DNA from: UBA6902 sp964393845
GTDB taxonomy: Bacteria; Nitrospirota; Thermodesulfovibrionia; UBA6902
DNA: 11,918 nucleotides
NCBI GenBank assembly: GCA_964393845.1
Contig: CAYMUX010000105.1
Span: forward strand, 1-11,918
Direction of reading: 5' to 3'
Part shown: one piece after another, positions 1 through 6,757 of the stretch
How positions within the stretch are numbered: position 1 is the first letter of the stretch
Layout of the letters: each line of letters begins with the position of its first letter
The notes under the pieces: model-generated
Databases searched by the model: none
Seen by the model: only the letters and a program-made list of their open reading frames with translations
Told to the model about the DNA's origin: nothing
Made by a program: the position numbers and the translations under genes

Positions 1-1
1 A

Positions 2-1084
2 AACGTTTTAAAAGGGACAGCCGGGTTTTTTTCAGATTGGCTTCAGGAAGGGACTTTATTACGTGACCCGGAACCGGCATTCTACTGCTATGGGGTCAGT
101 TATAAGTTAAGCGGAAAGTTTAAAAAGACCAGAGGGTTTCTCGGGGCGGTAAAGATCGAGGACTTTGGCTCGGGTAAAATTCATCCTCATGAAATGACCT
201 ACTCAAAGCCAAAGTCGGACAGGCTTAATATCCTCCGCTATTGTAATGCCAATACAAGTCCTATTTTCTCTTTATACAGCAGCAGGGAAAAGATCACATC
301 TGCGGTCCTTGAGGATATTGTCAAAGAGACGCCTGTTATTGAATCAGAGAACGGGGACGGTTTTATACATCGCCTGTGGCGGATCAGCGACAGCGCTTCT
401 ATCGAGAAAATAATAAAGGAAATGTCGGACAGGGATGTCTTTATCGCCGACGGCCATCACCGCTATGAAACATCTCTTGCGTTCAGGAAGGAGATGGAAA
501 GTAAAGGGCTTAATAAAACAGGGGAAGAGCCGTTTAATTACGTGCTCATGTTCCTTTCTAATATGGAAGATGAAGGTTTGTCATTATTGCCTACGCACCG
601 CATAGTTGAAGTAGACTCGGATATACACATAAAAGAAACTCTGGAGAAATATTTTGATCTGCAAAAAATAAGTTCGGAAGGCCTATCCGAAGAAAAGGCG
701 AGACGTCAAATGTTTCAGGCAATAGAGGGCAACCTCCATTCATTCGGGATGTTTCTTACAAATACAGGGTCCTATTACACGCTGTCAATTAATGGGTCAG
801 ATATAGAGATGGACCTGCCTGATTGCCTAAAAACCATTGATGTGTCAGTTCTTCATAAATTTGTATTTGAAAAACTCCTGAAAATAGAACATTACGAATA
901 TGAAATGGACCCGGTGACTTCAGTGCATAGGGCCAAAACGGGTTCATTTGAGGCTGTTTTTTTCCTGAATCCTACAAAAATACATGACCTCAAGGAAGTA
1001 GCTCTCGCCGGACACAGAATGCCCCCCAAATCCACATATTTCTATCCCAAGCTCCTGACCGGCATGGTCATTTATAAATTTTAG
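2..1084 (+). CDS. DUF1015 family protein, 5'-truncated by window edge
   Basis: The reading frame is open from base 2 to the TAG at 1082-1084, so this is the C-terminal 360 residues of a longer protein. DUF1015 members (COG4198, PF06245) are usually a little over 400 residues, so only a short N-terminal piece should be missing. The ATG at 194 is internal and not the start: the residues encoded before it (GKIHPHE just ahead of MTYSKPK) read continuously into the family pattern in which a HE-x-T motif precedes the SPIFSLYS segment. The hallmark DGHHRYETSL motif is encoded at 449-478. No signal peptide or membrane segment is seen, so it is probably cytosolic. The molecular function of the family is not established; in many bacteria it lies near serine-biosynthesis genes, which are not in this window. 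Family call is strong, function unknown. Confidence 0.85.
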   Translation, partial: NVLKGTAGFFSDWLQEGTLLRDPEPAFYCYGVSYKLSGKFKKTRGFLGAVKIEDFGSGKIHPHEMTYSKPKSDRLNILRYCNANTSPIFSLYSSREKITSAVLEDIVKETPVIESENGDGFIHRLWRISDSASIEKIIKEMSDRDVFIADGHHRYETSLAFRKEMESKGLNKTGEEPFNYVLMFLSNMEDEGLSLLPTHRIVEVDSDIHIKETLEKYFDLQKISSEGLSEEKARRQMFQAIEGNLHSFGMFLTNTGSYYTLSINGSDIEMDLPDCLKTIDVSVLHKFVFEKLLKIEHYEYEMDPVTSVHRAKTGSFEAVFFLNPTKIHDLKEVALAGHRMPPKSTYFYPKLLTGMVIYKF

Positions 1085-1129
1085 TTTATGAGTAGATGCT
1101 CTTCTCTAAATTAATTACAAAGCGCTATT

Positions 1130-1786
1130 ATGTTCACACGTCTAAAACAAATCCTTATTATATGGCTGATAAAAAAAGTTCAAAGATACGGGCCGCACAA
1201 GGTGCGTGTTTCAGGCAAGACATATAAGGTTTCGGAGAACGTATTTAACCCTAAATACTATTATACAAGCGAGTTCATGGCGAAACATATCAAGGTAACA
1301 CCCGGAGATACAGTGCTGGATATGGGAACAGGATCCGGTATTCAGGCAATTACCGCAGGCCATACAGCATCGAAGGTCATCGCGGTGGATATCAATCCCG
1401 AAGCTGTCATGTTAGCCGGAAAAAATATCAGGGATAATGGAGTGGAAAATATTGTTTCAGTCATAGAAGGAGATCTTTTTTCCTCCTTAAGCCCTCAGCA
1501 GAAGTTTAGCGTCATCCTGTTTACCCCGCCATATCTGGATGGAACACCGAAAAGTTATTTCGACAATTCCTTATTTGATCCCAATAAAGAATTAGTAAGG
1601 AGATTCTTCAAAGAGGCAAAAGAGTATCTCAATCCGGATGGGTATATTCAAATGATTTATTCATCTATAGCCGGGGCTGAGGAGACTATTTCAATCGCCG
1701 GGCAATTTGGGTGGAAGCATAGTATAATAGCCAGAGAAAAAACCTTTACGGAAGAATTCTTAATCTATAAATTGACCTTGAATTAA
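1130..1786 (+). CDS. Class I SAM-dependent methyltransferase, HemK/PrmC-like small methylase
   Basis: A 218-residue protein with a Rossmann-type methyltransferase core. Motif I is VLDMGTGSG (residues 62-70), the acidic residue at the end of strand 2 is D87 in VIAVDIN, and motif IV is FTPPYLDG (131-138). That last motif is a variant of the (N/D/S)PPY motif of enzymes that methylate planar amide or amino nitrogens. A preceding VFNPKYYYTSEF segment (38-49) lies where HemK/PrmC-type enzymes have their substrate-loop region. The N-terminus is basic with a short hydrophobic patch (ILIIWLI), too short to be a convincing membrane anchor. It starts 45 bp after the DUF1015 gene without a clear Shine-Dalgarno sequence, so the start is less certain than the fold. 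The substrate (protein glutamine, RNA or a small molecule) cannot be told from the sequence. Confidence 0.8.
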   Translation: MFTRLKQILIIWLIKKVQRYGPHKVRVSGKTYKVSENVFNPKYYYTSEFMAKHIKVTPGDTVLDMGTGSGIQAITAGHTASKVIAVDINPEAVMLAGKNIRDNGVENIVSVIEGDLFSSLSPQQKFSVILFTPPYLDGTPKSYFDNSLFDPNKELVRRFFKEAKEYLNPDGYIQMIYSSIAGAEETISIAGQFGWKHSIIAREKTFTEEFLIYKLTLN

Positions 1787-1826
1787 ATTGGCGTACCATC
1801 TCCAATAATTTACTAAGGAGTTATTG

Positions 1827-2312
1827 ATGAAGATCGGGATAATATCGGATTCGCATGATCATCCTGGTAATATTTCCAGGAGCATCCGGATTTTCAAGGA
1901 CAGAGACGTTGCCTATATCCTGCACCTTGGTGACTATGTAAATCCTAATTCAGTCAGAGCTTTTGAGGGAGTAAAGCTTGTCGGGATTTTCGGAAACAAT
2001 GATGGGGATAAATTCAGGCTTATAACTGCATTTAATGAGATTGCCGGAGAGATAAAGGGTGAATTTTTCGAGTTCGAGGAAGACGGATTAAAGTTCGCAT
2101 GCTATCATGGAACTGAACTGCCGATAAAAGATGCATTGACCGGCTGCGGAAAATACGATGTGTTCCTTTATGGACATACCCATCAATGTGAGAATACCAG
2201 GATCGGAAAGACGTTGGTTCTTAATCCCGGATCATCACATGGCTTTGGAGATAAGGCAACAATTATGATCTTTGACACGCAAACCGGACAAGCAGAATTA
2301 ATTGCCTTATAA
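1827..2312 (+). CDS. YfcE/MJ0936-type metallophosphoesterase
   Basis: A 161-residue single-domain calcineurin-like phosphoesterase. Metal ligands and catalytic residues are visible in order: D8 and H10 in SDSHD, D36 in LHLGDY, N57/N58 and D59 in GNND, H94 in YHG, and H117 and H119 in YGHTHQ. This is the complete set for the two-metal site of the YfcE/MJ0936 family, whose characterised members hydrolyse phosphodiesters in vitro; the natural substrate is generally unknown. I chose the ATG at 1827 because AAGGAG at 1815-1820 sits 6 bp upstream of it. The TTG at 1824 is in frame but too close to that site. It begins 40 bp after the methyltransferase on the same strand, so co-transcription is plausible. 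Length matches the family. No signal peptide. Confidence 0.9.
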   Translation: MKIGIISDSHDHPGNISRSIRIFKDRDVAYILHLGDYVNPNSVRAFEGVKLVGIFGNNDGDKFRLITAFNEIAGEIKGEFFEFEEDGLKFACYHGTELPIKDALTGCGKYDVFLYGHTHQCENTRIGKTLVLNPGSSHGFGDKATIMIFDTQTGQAELIAL

Positions 2313-2400
2313 AAAAACAATTTATATACGTTTAATTCTGGAAATGTTTACATGACACGTTATATTAATATTTAGTGTAAAATTTTATTACTTTTCAAAA

Positions 2401-2450
2401 TTGACAAAGTCTTCAATCATTTGAAATAATATTATCTGCGCTATGGCGCA
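2401..2450 (+). promoter_or_regulatory. Sigma-70-type promoter with downstream hairpin, for ABC ATPase gene
   Basis: A perfect TTGACA -35 box (2401-2406), 18-bp spacer and AATAAT -10 box (2425-2430, five of six matches to TATAAT) lie in the AT-rich gap before the ATPase gene. Transcription would begin near 2437. A perfect 5-bp inverted repeat, TGCGC-TATG-GCGCA (2437-2450), falls at that point and could form a hairpin at the 5' end of the transcript or be a protein site. The leader would be about 50 nt. Promoter call is by consensus only. Confidence 0.55.
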
Positions 2451-2490
2451 ACCTCTTGAATATCTCAATAGCATTTAACAGGGTTAGAGA

Positions 2491-3249
2491 TTGATCAAAT
2501 TCATAGCCACCAACAAAAGGTTTAATAATAACCACGTTCTCAAAAACATCAACCTTGAAATCGCCAAAGGCGAGGTTATTGTCATATGCGGACCGAGCGG
2601 AGCCGGTAAAAGCACTCTTTTGAGGACAATCAACAAACTTGAACCTATAGACGATGGAGAAATTATTGTTGACGGCATGTATCTTTCTGACCCTAAAACC
2701 GACTTAACCACGCTCAGAGCTGATATAGGCATGGTCTTTCAGCACTTCAATCTATATCCAAATAAAACGGCAATTAAAAACATTACCCTTGCTCCTATCA
2801 AGGTCAGGAGATTAAGCAAAGACAAGGCAACAGAAAAGGCGCTTAAATTACTTGAAAAGGTCGGGTTAAGCCACAAACATAATGCATTCCCTTCACAACT
2901 ATCAGGCGGCGAACAACAGCGCGTCGCCATAGCAAGGAGCCTTGCTATGGAGCCGAAGATAATGCTTTTTGATGAGCCGACCTCAGCTCTCGATCCTGAG
3001 CTCATCAATGAAGTCCTCGATGTCATGATCTCACTGGCCAAAGAGGGGATGACAATGGTAGTTGTCACGCATGAAATAGGCTTTGCCCAGAAAGTTGCCG
3101 ACAGGGTCGTGTTCATGGCCGATGGTGAGATTATTGAAATAGGGACCCCGCCTGATATATTTGTAAATCCCCGGCATCCGAGAACAAGACATTTCATGAG
3201 CAGCGTATTTCATATCCCTGTCTTTGACGAATCACAAGACGATGAATAG
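2491..3249 (+). CDS. Polar amino acid ABC transporter ATPase (GlnQ/HisP type), orphan
   Basis: A 252-residue ABC ATPase complete in all motifs: Walker A GPSGAGKS (34-41), Q-loop VFQ with Q84, signature LSGGEQQR (137-144), Walker B IMLFDEP (157-163), D-loop SALDP and the H-loop H194 in VVTHE. Spacing and the HFNLYPNKTAIKNI segment are typical of ATPases for polar amino acid uptake (GlnQ, HisP, ArtP). The TTG at 2491 is chosen because it gives the family's N-terminus and no ATG occurs before the Walker A motif; GGGTTAGAG just upstream is a modest ribosome site. No inner-membrane permease or binding protein is adjacent, so it must work with subunits encoded elsewhere, replace a lost partner, or have another role. 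The tail after residue 240 is acidic (DESQDDE). Substrate cannot be assigned. Confidence 0.88.
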   Translation: MIKFIATNKRFNNNHVLKNINLEIAKGEVIVICGPSGAGKSTLLRTINKLEPIDDGEIIVDGMYLSDPKTDLTTLRADIGMVFQHFNLYPNKTAIKNITLAPIKVRRLSKDKATEKALKLLEKVGLSHKHNAFPSQLSGGEQQRVAIARSLAMEPKIMLFDEPTSALDPELINEVLDVMISLAKEGMTMVVVTHEIGFAQKVADRVVFMADGEIIEIGTPPDIFVNPRHPRTRHFMSSVFHIPVFDESQDDE

Positions 3250-3316
3250 ACTTTTTTAATTAACGACCTTTGTTGTAGAAGAGATTCGATAAGTTACAGA
3301 ATATAAAGAAAGAAGA

Positions 3317-3392
<76 letters not shown>

Positions 3393-3401
3393 ATGCAGGG
3401 A

Positions 3402-3431
3402 ATGATAACTCATATTTTTTTTCATTGTCAA
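3402..3431 (-). promoter_or_regulatory. Promoter of tRNA-Phe, stable-RNA type
   Basis: Read on the minus strand there is a perfect TTGACA -35 box (complement of 3426-3431), an 18-bp spacer and TATCAT as -10 (complement of 3402-3407, five of six matches). The segment between the -10 box and the predicted start is TCCCTGC, a G+C-rich discriminator typical of stable-RNA promoters under stringent control. The start would fall near 3395, a few bases before the mature tRNA 5' end at 3392, so the 5' leader would be very short. Confidence 0.65.
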
Positions 3432-3453
3432 GATTTTGAGTAAATTATTAAAT
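3425..3453 (+). promoter_or_regulatory. Weak candidate promoter for lnt
   Basis: On the plus strand TTGTCA (3425-3430), a 17-bp spacer and TTAAAT (3448-3453, four of six matches to TATAAT) could drive lnt, which otherwise has no upstream gene on its strand to share a transcript with. The -35 box lies on the same bases as the -35 box of the divergent tRNA promoter. The transcript would run through the palindromic repeat before lnt. Consensus evidence only. Confidence 0.3.
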
Positions 3454-3482
3454 AAAAAACAGTTAAAAAAACAGGCACAAAG

Positions 3483-3636
3483 GTAACCCCTCAGTTACGG
3501 GTGTATTGGATAATTCCCCTCTTTGAAAAAGAGGGGTTAGGGGAGATTTTATTGAATGATTTTAGAGTCATATAAAAATCCCCCCTCGCCCCCCTTTGCT
3601 AAAGGGGGGAATTTGCACCCGTAACTGAAGGGTTAC
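3483..3636. repeat. 154-bp nested palindromic element, MITE-like
   Basis: Terminal arms of 21 bp (3483-3503 and 3616-3636) are inverted copies with a single mismatch. Each arm itself carries a small palindrome, GTAAC-N6-GTTAC. Inside, two G/C-rich hairpins face each other: CCCCTCTT/AAGAGGGG (3516-3536) and CCCCCCTTT/AAAGGGGGG with a 3-nt loop (3589-3609). The flanks TTAGGGGAGATTTTAT and ATAAAAATCCCCCCTCG are also imperfectly complementary, so the whole unit is one long imperfect palindrome centred near 3560. There is no coding capacity and no obvious target-site duplication. It ends 18 bp before the lnt start codon. It resembles dispersed non-autonomous elements or bacterial intergenic palindromic repeats; its copy number cannot be judged from this window. 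Confidence 0.8.
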
Positions 3637-3654
3637 TAACTGATTACGATTTAT

Positions 3655-5199
3655 ATGGCAAAAAAAACAGATATATTATTTGCCCTGGCATCGGGTATTC
3701 TGCTCGTTCTTGGATTCCCGCAATTTAATCTTTATCCACTTGCCTGGGTAGCCATTGTCCCGCTTTTTGCTGCCATTCGTGACAAAAATACGAAGTCTGC
3801 TTTTTACCTCGGATTACTGGCCGGTCTTATTTACTTTCTGGGAACAATATACTGGGTATATCATTCCATGTACTTCTACGGCGGTGTGCCTCTGATATTA
3901 AGTATCCTGCTTCTTATACTGCTCAGTCTTTCCCAGGCGCTTTATGTCGGTACATTCGCAATGCTTTTCAATTTTCTTTCAAAACGTTCGTCAATCCCGG
4001 CCCTCTTTATCGCTCCCGTATTATGGGTCACAATTGAATATATCCGTACCTACACAATTTTCAACTTTCCCTGGTCCATTCTTGGATATTCGCAGTATAA
4101 ATTTCTGCCCCTTATCCAGATTTCCGATATCACCGGAGTATACGGCATTTCTTTTCTTGTTGCTGCCTTTAACGGCGCCATATATGATGCAGCTGTTCTC
4201 TGGCCGAAGAAGTCAGACGAAAAGCCTCTTGCTGCCCGATGGCCTCATGCCCTGAGCATTATGATTTTTATAATCATCCTTATTACATCCCTGCTCTACG
4301 GAATGGGAAAGTTAAAGGAGACTGATAATGGGAGAAAAATAAGAGTCAGTGTTATACAGGGCAACATCGAACAGGGCAAAAAGTGGGATTCCAGGTTCCA
4401 GGCAGAAGTTATTGATAAATATAAACGGCTGAGCATTAAAGCGTCATCTGAAAATCCTGACATCATTGTCTGGCCTGAATCGGCCCTTCCCTTTGTCTTT
4501 GGATATCATAAAGCCCTTACCGAAGAGCTTGTTGCATTTCAAAAACAACTCAACAGATATCTGCTGTTCGGGAGTGTCATGTCCAAAGTTAACAAAACCG
4601 GCGACAATCAACTTTCAAACAGCGCTGTCCTGCTTTCTCCTGACGGCACCATAAAATCGGTGTATGACAAGATACATCTCGTGCCTTATGGAGAGTATGT
4701 TCCTCTCAGGAATCTTTTCCCCTTTGTCGGAAAATTGGTTACTGCTGTCGGAGATTTTATTATGGGGGAAGATATTACGGTCATGGAAACTCCCGCTGCA
4801 AAGATCGGCCCTCTAATTTGTTATGAGATTATTTTCCCCGGGCTTGTAAGGCAGTTTGTCGATAAAGGCGCTAATGTATTGGTAACAATAACAAACGACG
4901 CCTGGTTCGGCCATACCGCCGCCGCTTACCAGCATTTCTCAATGGCGGTGTTCAGGGCTGTTGAAAACAGGGTCCCTGTAGCAAGGTCGGCAAATACAGG
5001 GATTTCAGGCTTTTTTGACAGCAGAGGAAGGATCATTAATAAAAGCAATCTTTTCGTTGAGACAGTTTTGACTCAGGAAATATCAGTTGGCGATAAAAAA
5101 AGTTTTTATACGAAGCACGGCGACATATTCGCCTGGTTTTGCATAATCAGCTCTGTATTGATGATCTTAAATAAGATCCTTATTGAAAGAAGAAAATAA
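3655..5199 (+). CDS. lnt: Apolipoprotein N-acyltransferase
   Basis: Lnt adds the third acyl chain to the N-terminal cysteine of lipoproteins in the inner membrane, the last maturation step before sorting to the outer membrane. The 514-residue length is normal. About six hydrophobic segments lie in residues 5-215, followed by a periplasmic carbon-nitrogen hydrolase domain (about 228-475) and a last membrane segment (about 490-508). The catalytic triad is visible as E275 in VWPESALPF, K339 in YDKIHLVPYGEYVP and C389 in GPLICYEI. The conserved TNDAWFG is at 413-419. The ATG at 3655 gives the expected N-terminus but has no recognisable Shine-Dalgarno, probably because the palindromic element ends 18 bp upstream. 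No gene on the same strand abuts it, so it is likely monocistronic. Confidence 0.96.
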   Translation: MAKKTDILFALASGILLVLGFPQFNLYPLAWVAIVPLFAAIRDKNTKSAFYLGLLAGLIYFLGTIYWVYHSMYFYGGVPLILSILLLILLSLSQALYVGTFAMLFNFLSKRSSIPALFIAPVLWVTIEYIRTYTIFNFPWSILGYSQYKFLPLIQISDITGVYGISFLVAAFNGAIYDAAVLWPKKSDEKPLAARWPHALSIMIFIIILITSLLYGMGKLKETDNGRKIRVSVIQGNIEQGKKWDSRFQAEVIDKYKRLSIKASSENPDIIVWPESALPFVFGYHKALTEELVAFQKQLNRYLLFGSVMSKVNKTGDNQLSNSAVLLSPDGTIKSVYDKIHLVPYGEYVPLRNLFPFVGKLVTAVGDFIMGEDITVMETPAAKIGPLICYEIIFPGLVRQFVDKGANVLVTITNDAWFGHTAAAYQHFSMAVFRAVENRVPVARSANTGISGFFDSRGRIINKSNLFVETVLTQEISVGDKKSFYTKHGDIFAWFCIISSVLMILNKILIERRK

Positions 5200-5580
5200 T
5201 TTTAGCCTCATTATTTACAAATTCATTCAGGCTCGCGTTTTGAAAAAATGTGTGAAAGGGGTCATGTGTATCTTCCCTGAAATAGATGCCATACATCTTG
5301 TCTCTGTCGTCATTAAATATTGCCTGACGCTGGTTGTCTCGAACTATTATATGATAAAAAGCCCCGTGAAATTGTATGCGCGGTGGTCTTGCTATGGTGG
5401 CTAAATATTAGCAGCTTTATTTGCATGTTTATAAGACCCCATACAAACACATATATGTATATTCATTGGGGAATGAGCCATACATACACCCCGGTTTCTT
5501 CTTCCGGGAATAATTAGCATAATTTCAGAAAACAGAACTCTTTGCACTTCGACCTTGAATGTGGGATTGGTTTTAAAATA

Positions 5581-5600
5581 GAAAACAAAAAATTGTTTTC
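5581..5600. promoter_or_regulatory. Palindrome, candidate upstream activator site
   Basis: GAAAACAA and TTGTTTTC are perfect 8-bp inverted arms separated by AAAA. The centre lies about 150 bp upstream of the predicted sigma-54 transcription start, the usual range for enhancer sites bound by dimers of NtrC-type activators. A matching half-site GAAAACA lies at 5528-5534, 53 bp (about five helical turns) further upstream. Low-complexity AT-rich surroundings weaken the case; protein binding is inferred. Confidence 0.4.
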
Positions 5601-5715
5601 AAAAACGAATTTTTCTTTGTTGAGCAATATCGGTTTTTTTTAGTTTTTACCTTTTTTGTTCATAACCTATTATTTTAAAATCATTTCTTTTGTCTGTTGG
5701 TACTTATATAATTAC

Positions 5716-5732
5716 TTGGCAAGTAATTTGCG
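5716..5732 (+). promoter_or_regulatory. Sigma-54 (-24/-12) promoter of the transporter operon
   Basis: TTGGCA (5716-5721) and TTGC (5728-5731) match the -24 and -12 elements of sigma-54 promoters with the exact invariant spacing: GG at 5718-5719, ten bases, then GC at 5730-5731. Departures from the fuller consensus are A instead of C after TGGCA and G after TTGC. Transcription would start near 5742-5743, leaving a leader of about 24 nt that contains the AAGGAGG ribosome site (5755-5761). The same operon encodes a sigma-54 activator, which supports the assignment. A TATAAT at 5707-5712 overlaps the upstream edge but lacks a good -35 partner. Confidence 0.7.
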
Positions 5733-5766
5733 TCATAATTGGAAAAATCTATTCAAGGAGGAATTT

Positions 5767-6735
5767 ATGCGTAAGCTACTTACAGTCTTTATGATGTTTC
5801 CACTGTTCATGGCATTTGTCACCTTTAATGTTTTTGCGAAAGATAGGCAATACACTATTGGCATAACCACAATAATTGAGCACCCTGCCTTAAATGACGT
5901 TGTGAGGGGCTTCAAAGAAGCCTTGTCTGATAAAGGATATAAAGAAGGAATTAATGTCAATTTTGATTACCGAAATGCTCAGGGGAGCATGGAAAATGCA
6001 GTTCAGATAGCAGCAGGTTTCGTTGGCAATAAAGCAGACTTAATTCTTGCAGTCGGAACACCAGTGGCAAAAGCTGTTGCGGAGCAGACCAATAGTATTC
6101 CTGTTGTTATCGCGGCAATCACAGATCCTTTGGGGGCTGGCTTGGTCAAGGACGTTAAGCATCCTGGGGGTAATATTACTGGCACATCCGATATGGTACC
6201 TGTAGAAAAACAATTCAACTTTATAAAAAGACTCATTCCTAAGACAAAAAAAATCGGCGTTGTTTATAATCCTGGCGAACCAAATTCGGTGATCATTATA
6301 GGCAAGGCACGAGAGGCGGCAAAGAAGTTGGGGCTGATATTGGTTGAGGCAAACGCGAATAAAACGAGTGAGGTAAGAGCGGCGGCGGCATCTCTCGTAG
6401 GTAAAATCGATGTGATGTATCTTACGACCGACAACACCACGGCAGCCGCTATAGACGTCATAAATGATATATGTAATGAAAACCGGATACCGTTTGTAAG
6501 CTCTGAAAAAGCATCCCTGAAGGCGGGGACACTGGCTTTTATAGGCATAAACTATTACGAGCGGGGCGTAGAAGCCGGGAATATAGCTGTCCGTATATTG
6601 AAGGGCGAGAAGCCCGGTAATATTCCTATCTCCTATCCTGCAAAGTTTGAAATTGCCATTAATAAAAAAGTGGCAGATAAACTTGGGATTGCAGTACCCA
6701 TGGATATTCTAAAAACCGCAGAGGTTATTGAATAA
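5767..6735 (+). CDS. ABC transporter substrate-binding protein (COG2984/TrpX-like)
   Basis: The 322-residue protein is the ligand-capturing subunit of an ABC importer. The ATG at 5767 is chosen because AAGGAGG (5755-5761) lies 5 bp upstream and because it yields a standard signal peptide: a basic MRK start, hydrophobic stretch to about residue 20 and a VFA-K cleavage site after A24. Earlier in-frame starts would add a non-signal extension. The mature part has the two-lobed pattern of ABC_sub_bind (PF04392) proteins, with IGITTIIEHPALNDVVRGF near the mature N-terminus, then ADLILAVGTPVAKAV, ITDPLGAGLV, the hinge-proximal KIGVVYNPGEPNS and a late AFIGINYYERGVEAG. It lacks the lipobox cysteine, so it should be free in the periplasm. 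Relatives include TrpX-type proteins implicated in aromatic amino acid uptake, but the ligand here cannot be read from sequence. Confidence 0.92.
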   Translation: MRKLLTVFMMFPLFMAFVTFNVFAKDRQYTIGITTIIEHPALNDVVRGFKEALSDKGYKEGINVNFDYRNAQGSMENAVQIAAGFVGNKADLILAVGTPVAKAVAEQTNSIPVVIAAITDPLGAGLVKDVKHPGGNITGTSDMVPVEKQFNFIKRLIPKTKKIGVVYNPGEPNSVIIIGKAREAAKKLGLILVEANANKTSEVRAAAASLVGKIDVMYLTTDNTTAAAIDVINDICNENRIPFVSSEKASLKAGTLAFIGINYYERGVEAGNIAVRILKGEKPGNIPISYPAKFEIAINKKVADKLGIAVPMDILKTAEVIE

Positions 6736-6757
6736 TAGAAAATAGAAGGGGATAGAT

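Larger units (their letters stand above)
5200..5766. other. 567-bp non-coding region with control elements for the transporter operon
   Basis: Short open frames here (ends at 5404 and 5517) have no ribosome site, odd composition and no recognisable domain, so I treat the region as non-coding. No clear rho-independent terminator follows lnt: an AGCCT/AGGCT pair around 5203-5233 has a 20-nt loop and is unconvincing. From about 5520 the DNA becomes very AT-rich and holds a GAAAACA half-site (5528-5534), a full palindrome (5581-5600) and a sigma-54 type promoter (5716-5732), listed separately. The first 300 bases contain nothing else I can interpret apart from a 5-bp CCCGG/CCGGG pair near 5490-5508. 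Confidence 0.6.

Noticed and set aside
2739..3213. Antisense open frames opposite the ABC ATPase
   Set aside because: Shadows of a well-conserved gene on the other strand; the peptides resemble no family.
3483..3636. CRISPR-like repeat
   Set aside because: There is one inverted palindromic unit, not direct repeats with regular spacers, and no cas genes.
5489..5508. CCCGG/CCGGG hairpin as a terminator
   Set aside because: Only 5 bp of stem with a 9-nt loop, no following T-run, and nearly 300 bp from the end of lnt.
5183..5517. Two short overlapping open frames (5183-5404 and 5320-5517) after lnt
   Set aside because: They overlap each other in different frames, have no ribosome binding site, give rare-residue-rich peptides and show no domain. 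Coding is not supported.
5656..5766. N-terminal extension of the binding protein from an upstream in-frame ATG
   Set aside because: The AAGGAGG site and the signal peptide place the start at 5767, and the sigma-54 promoter lies inside the supposed extension.
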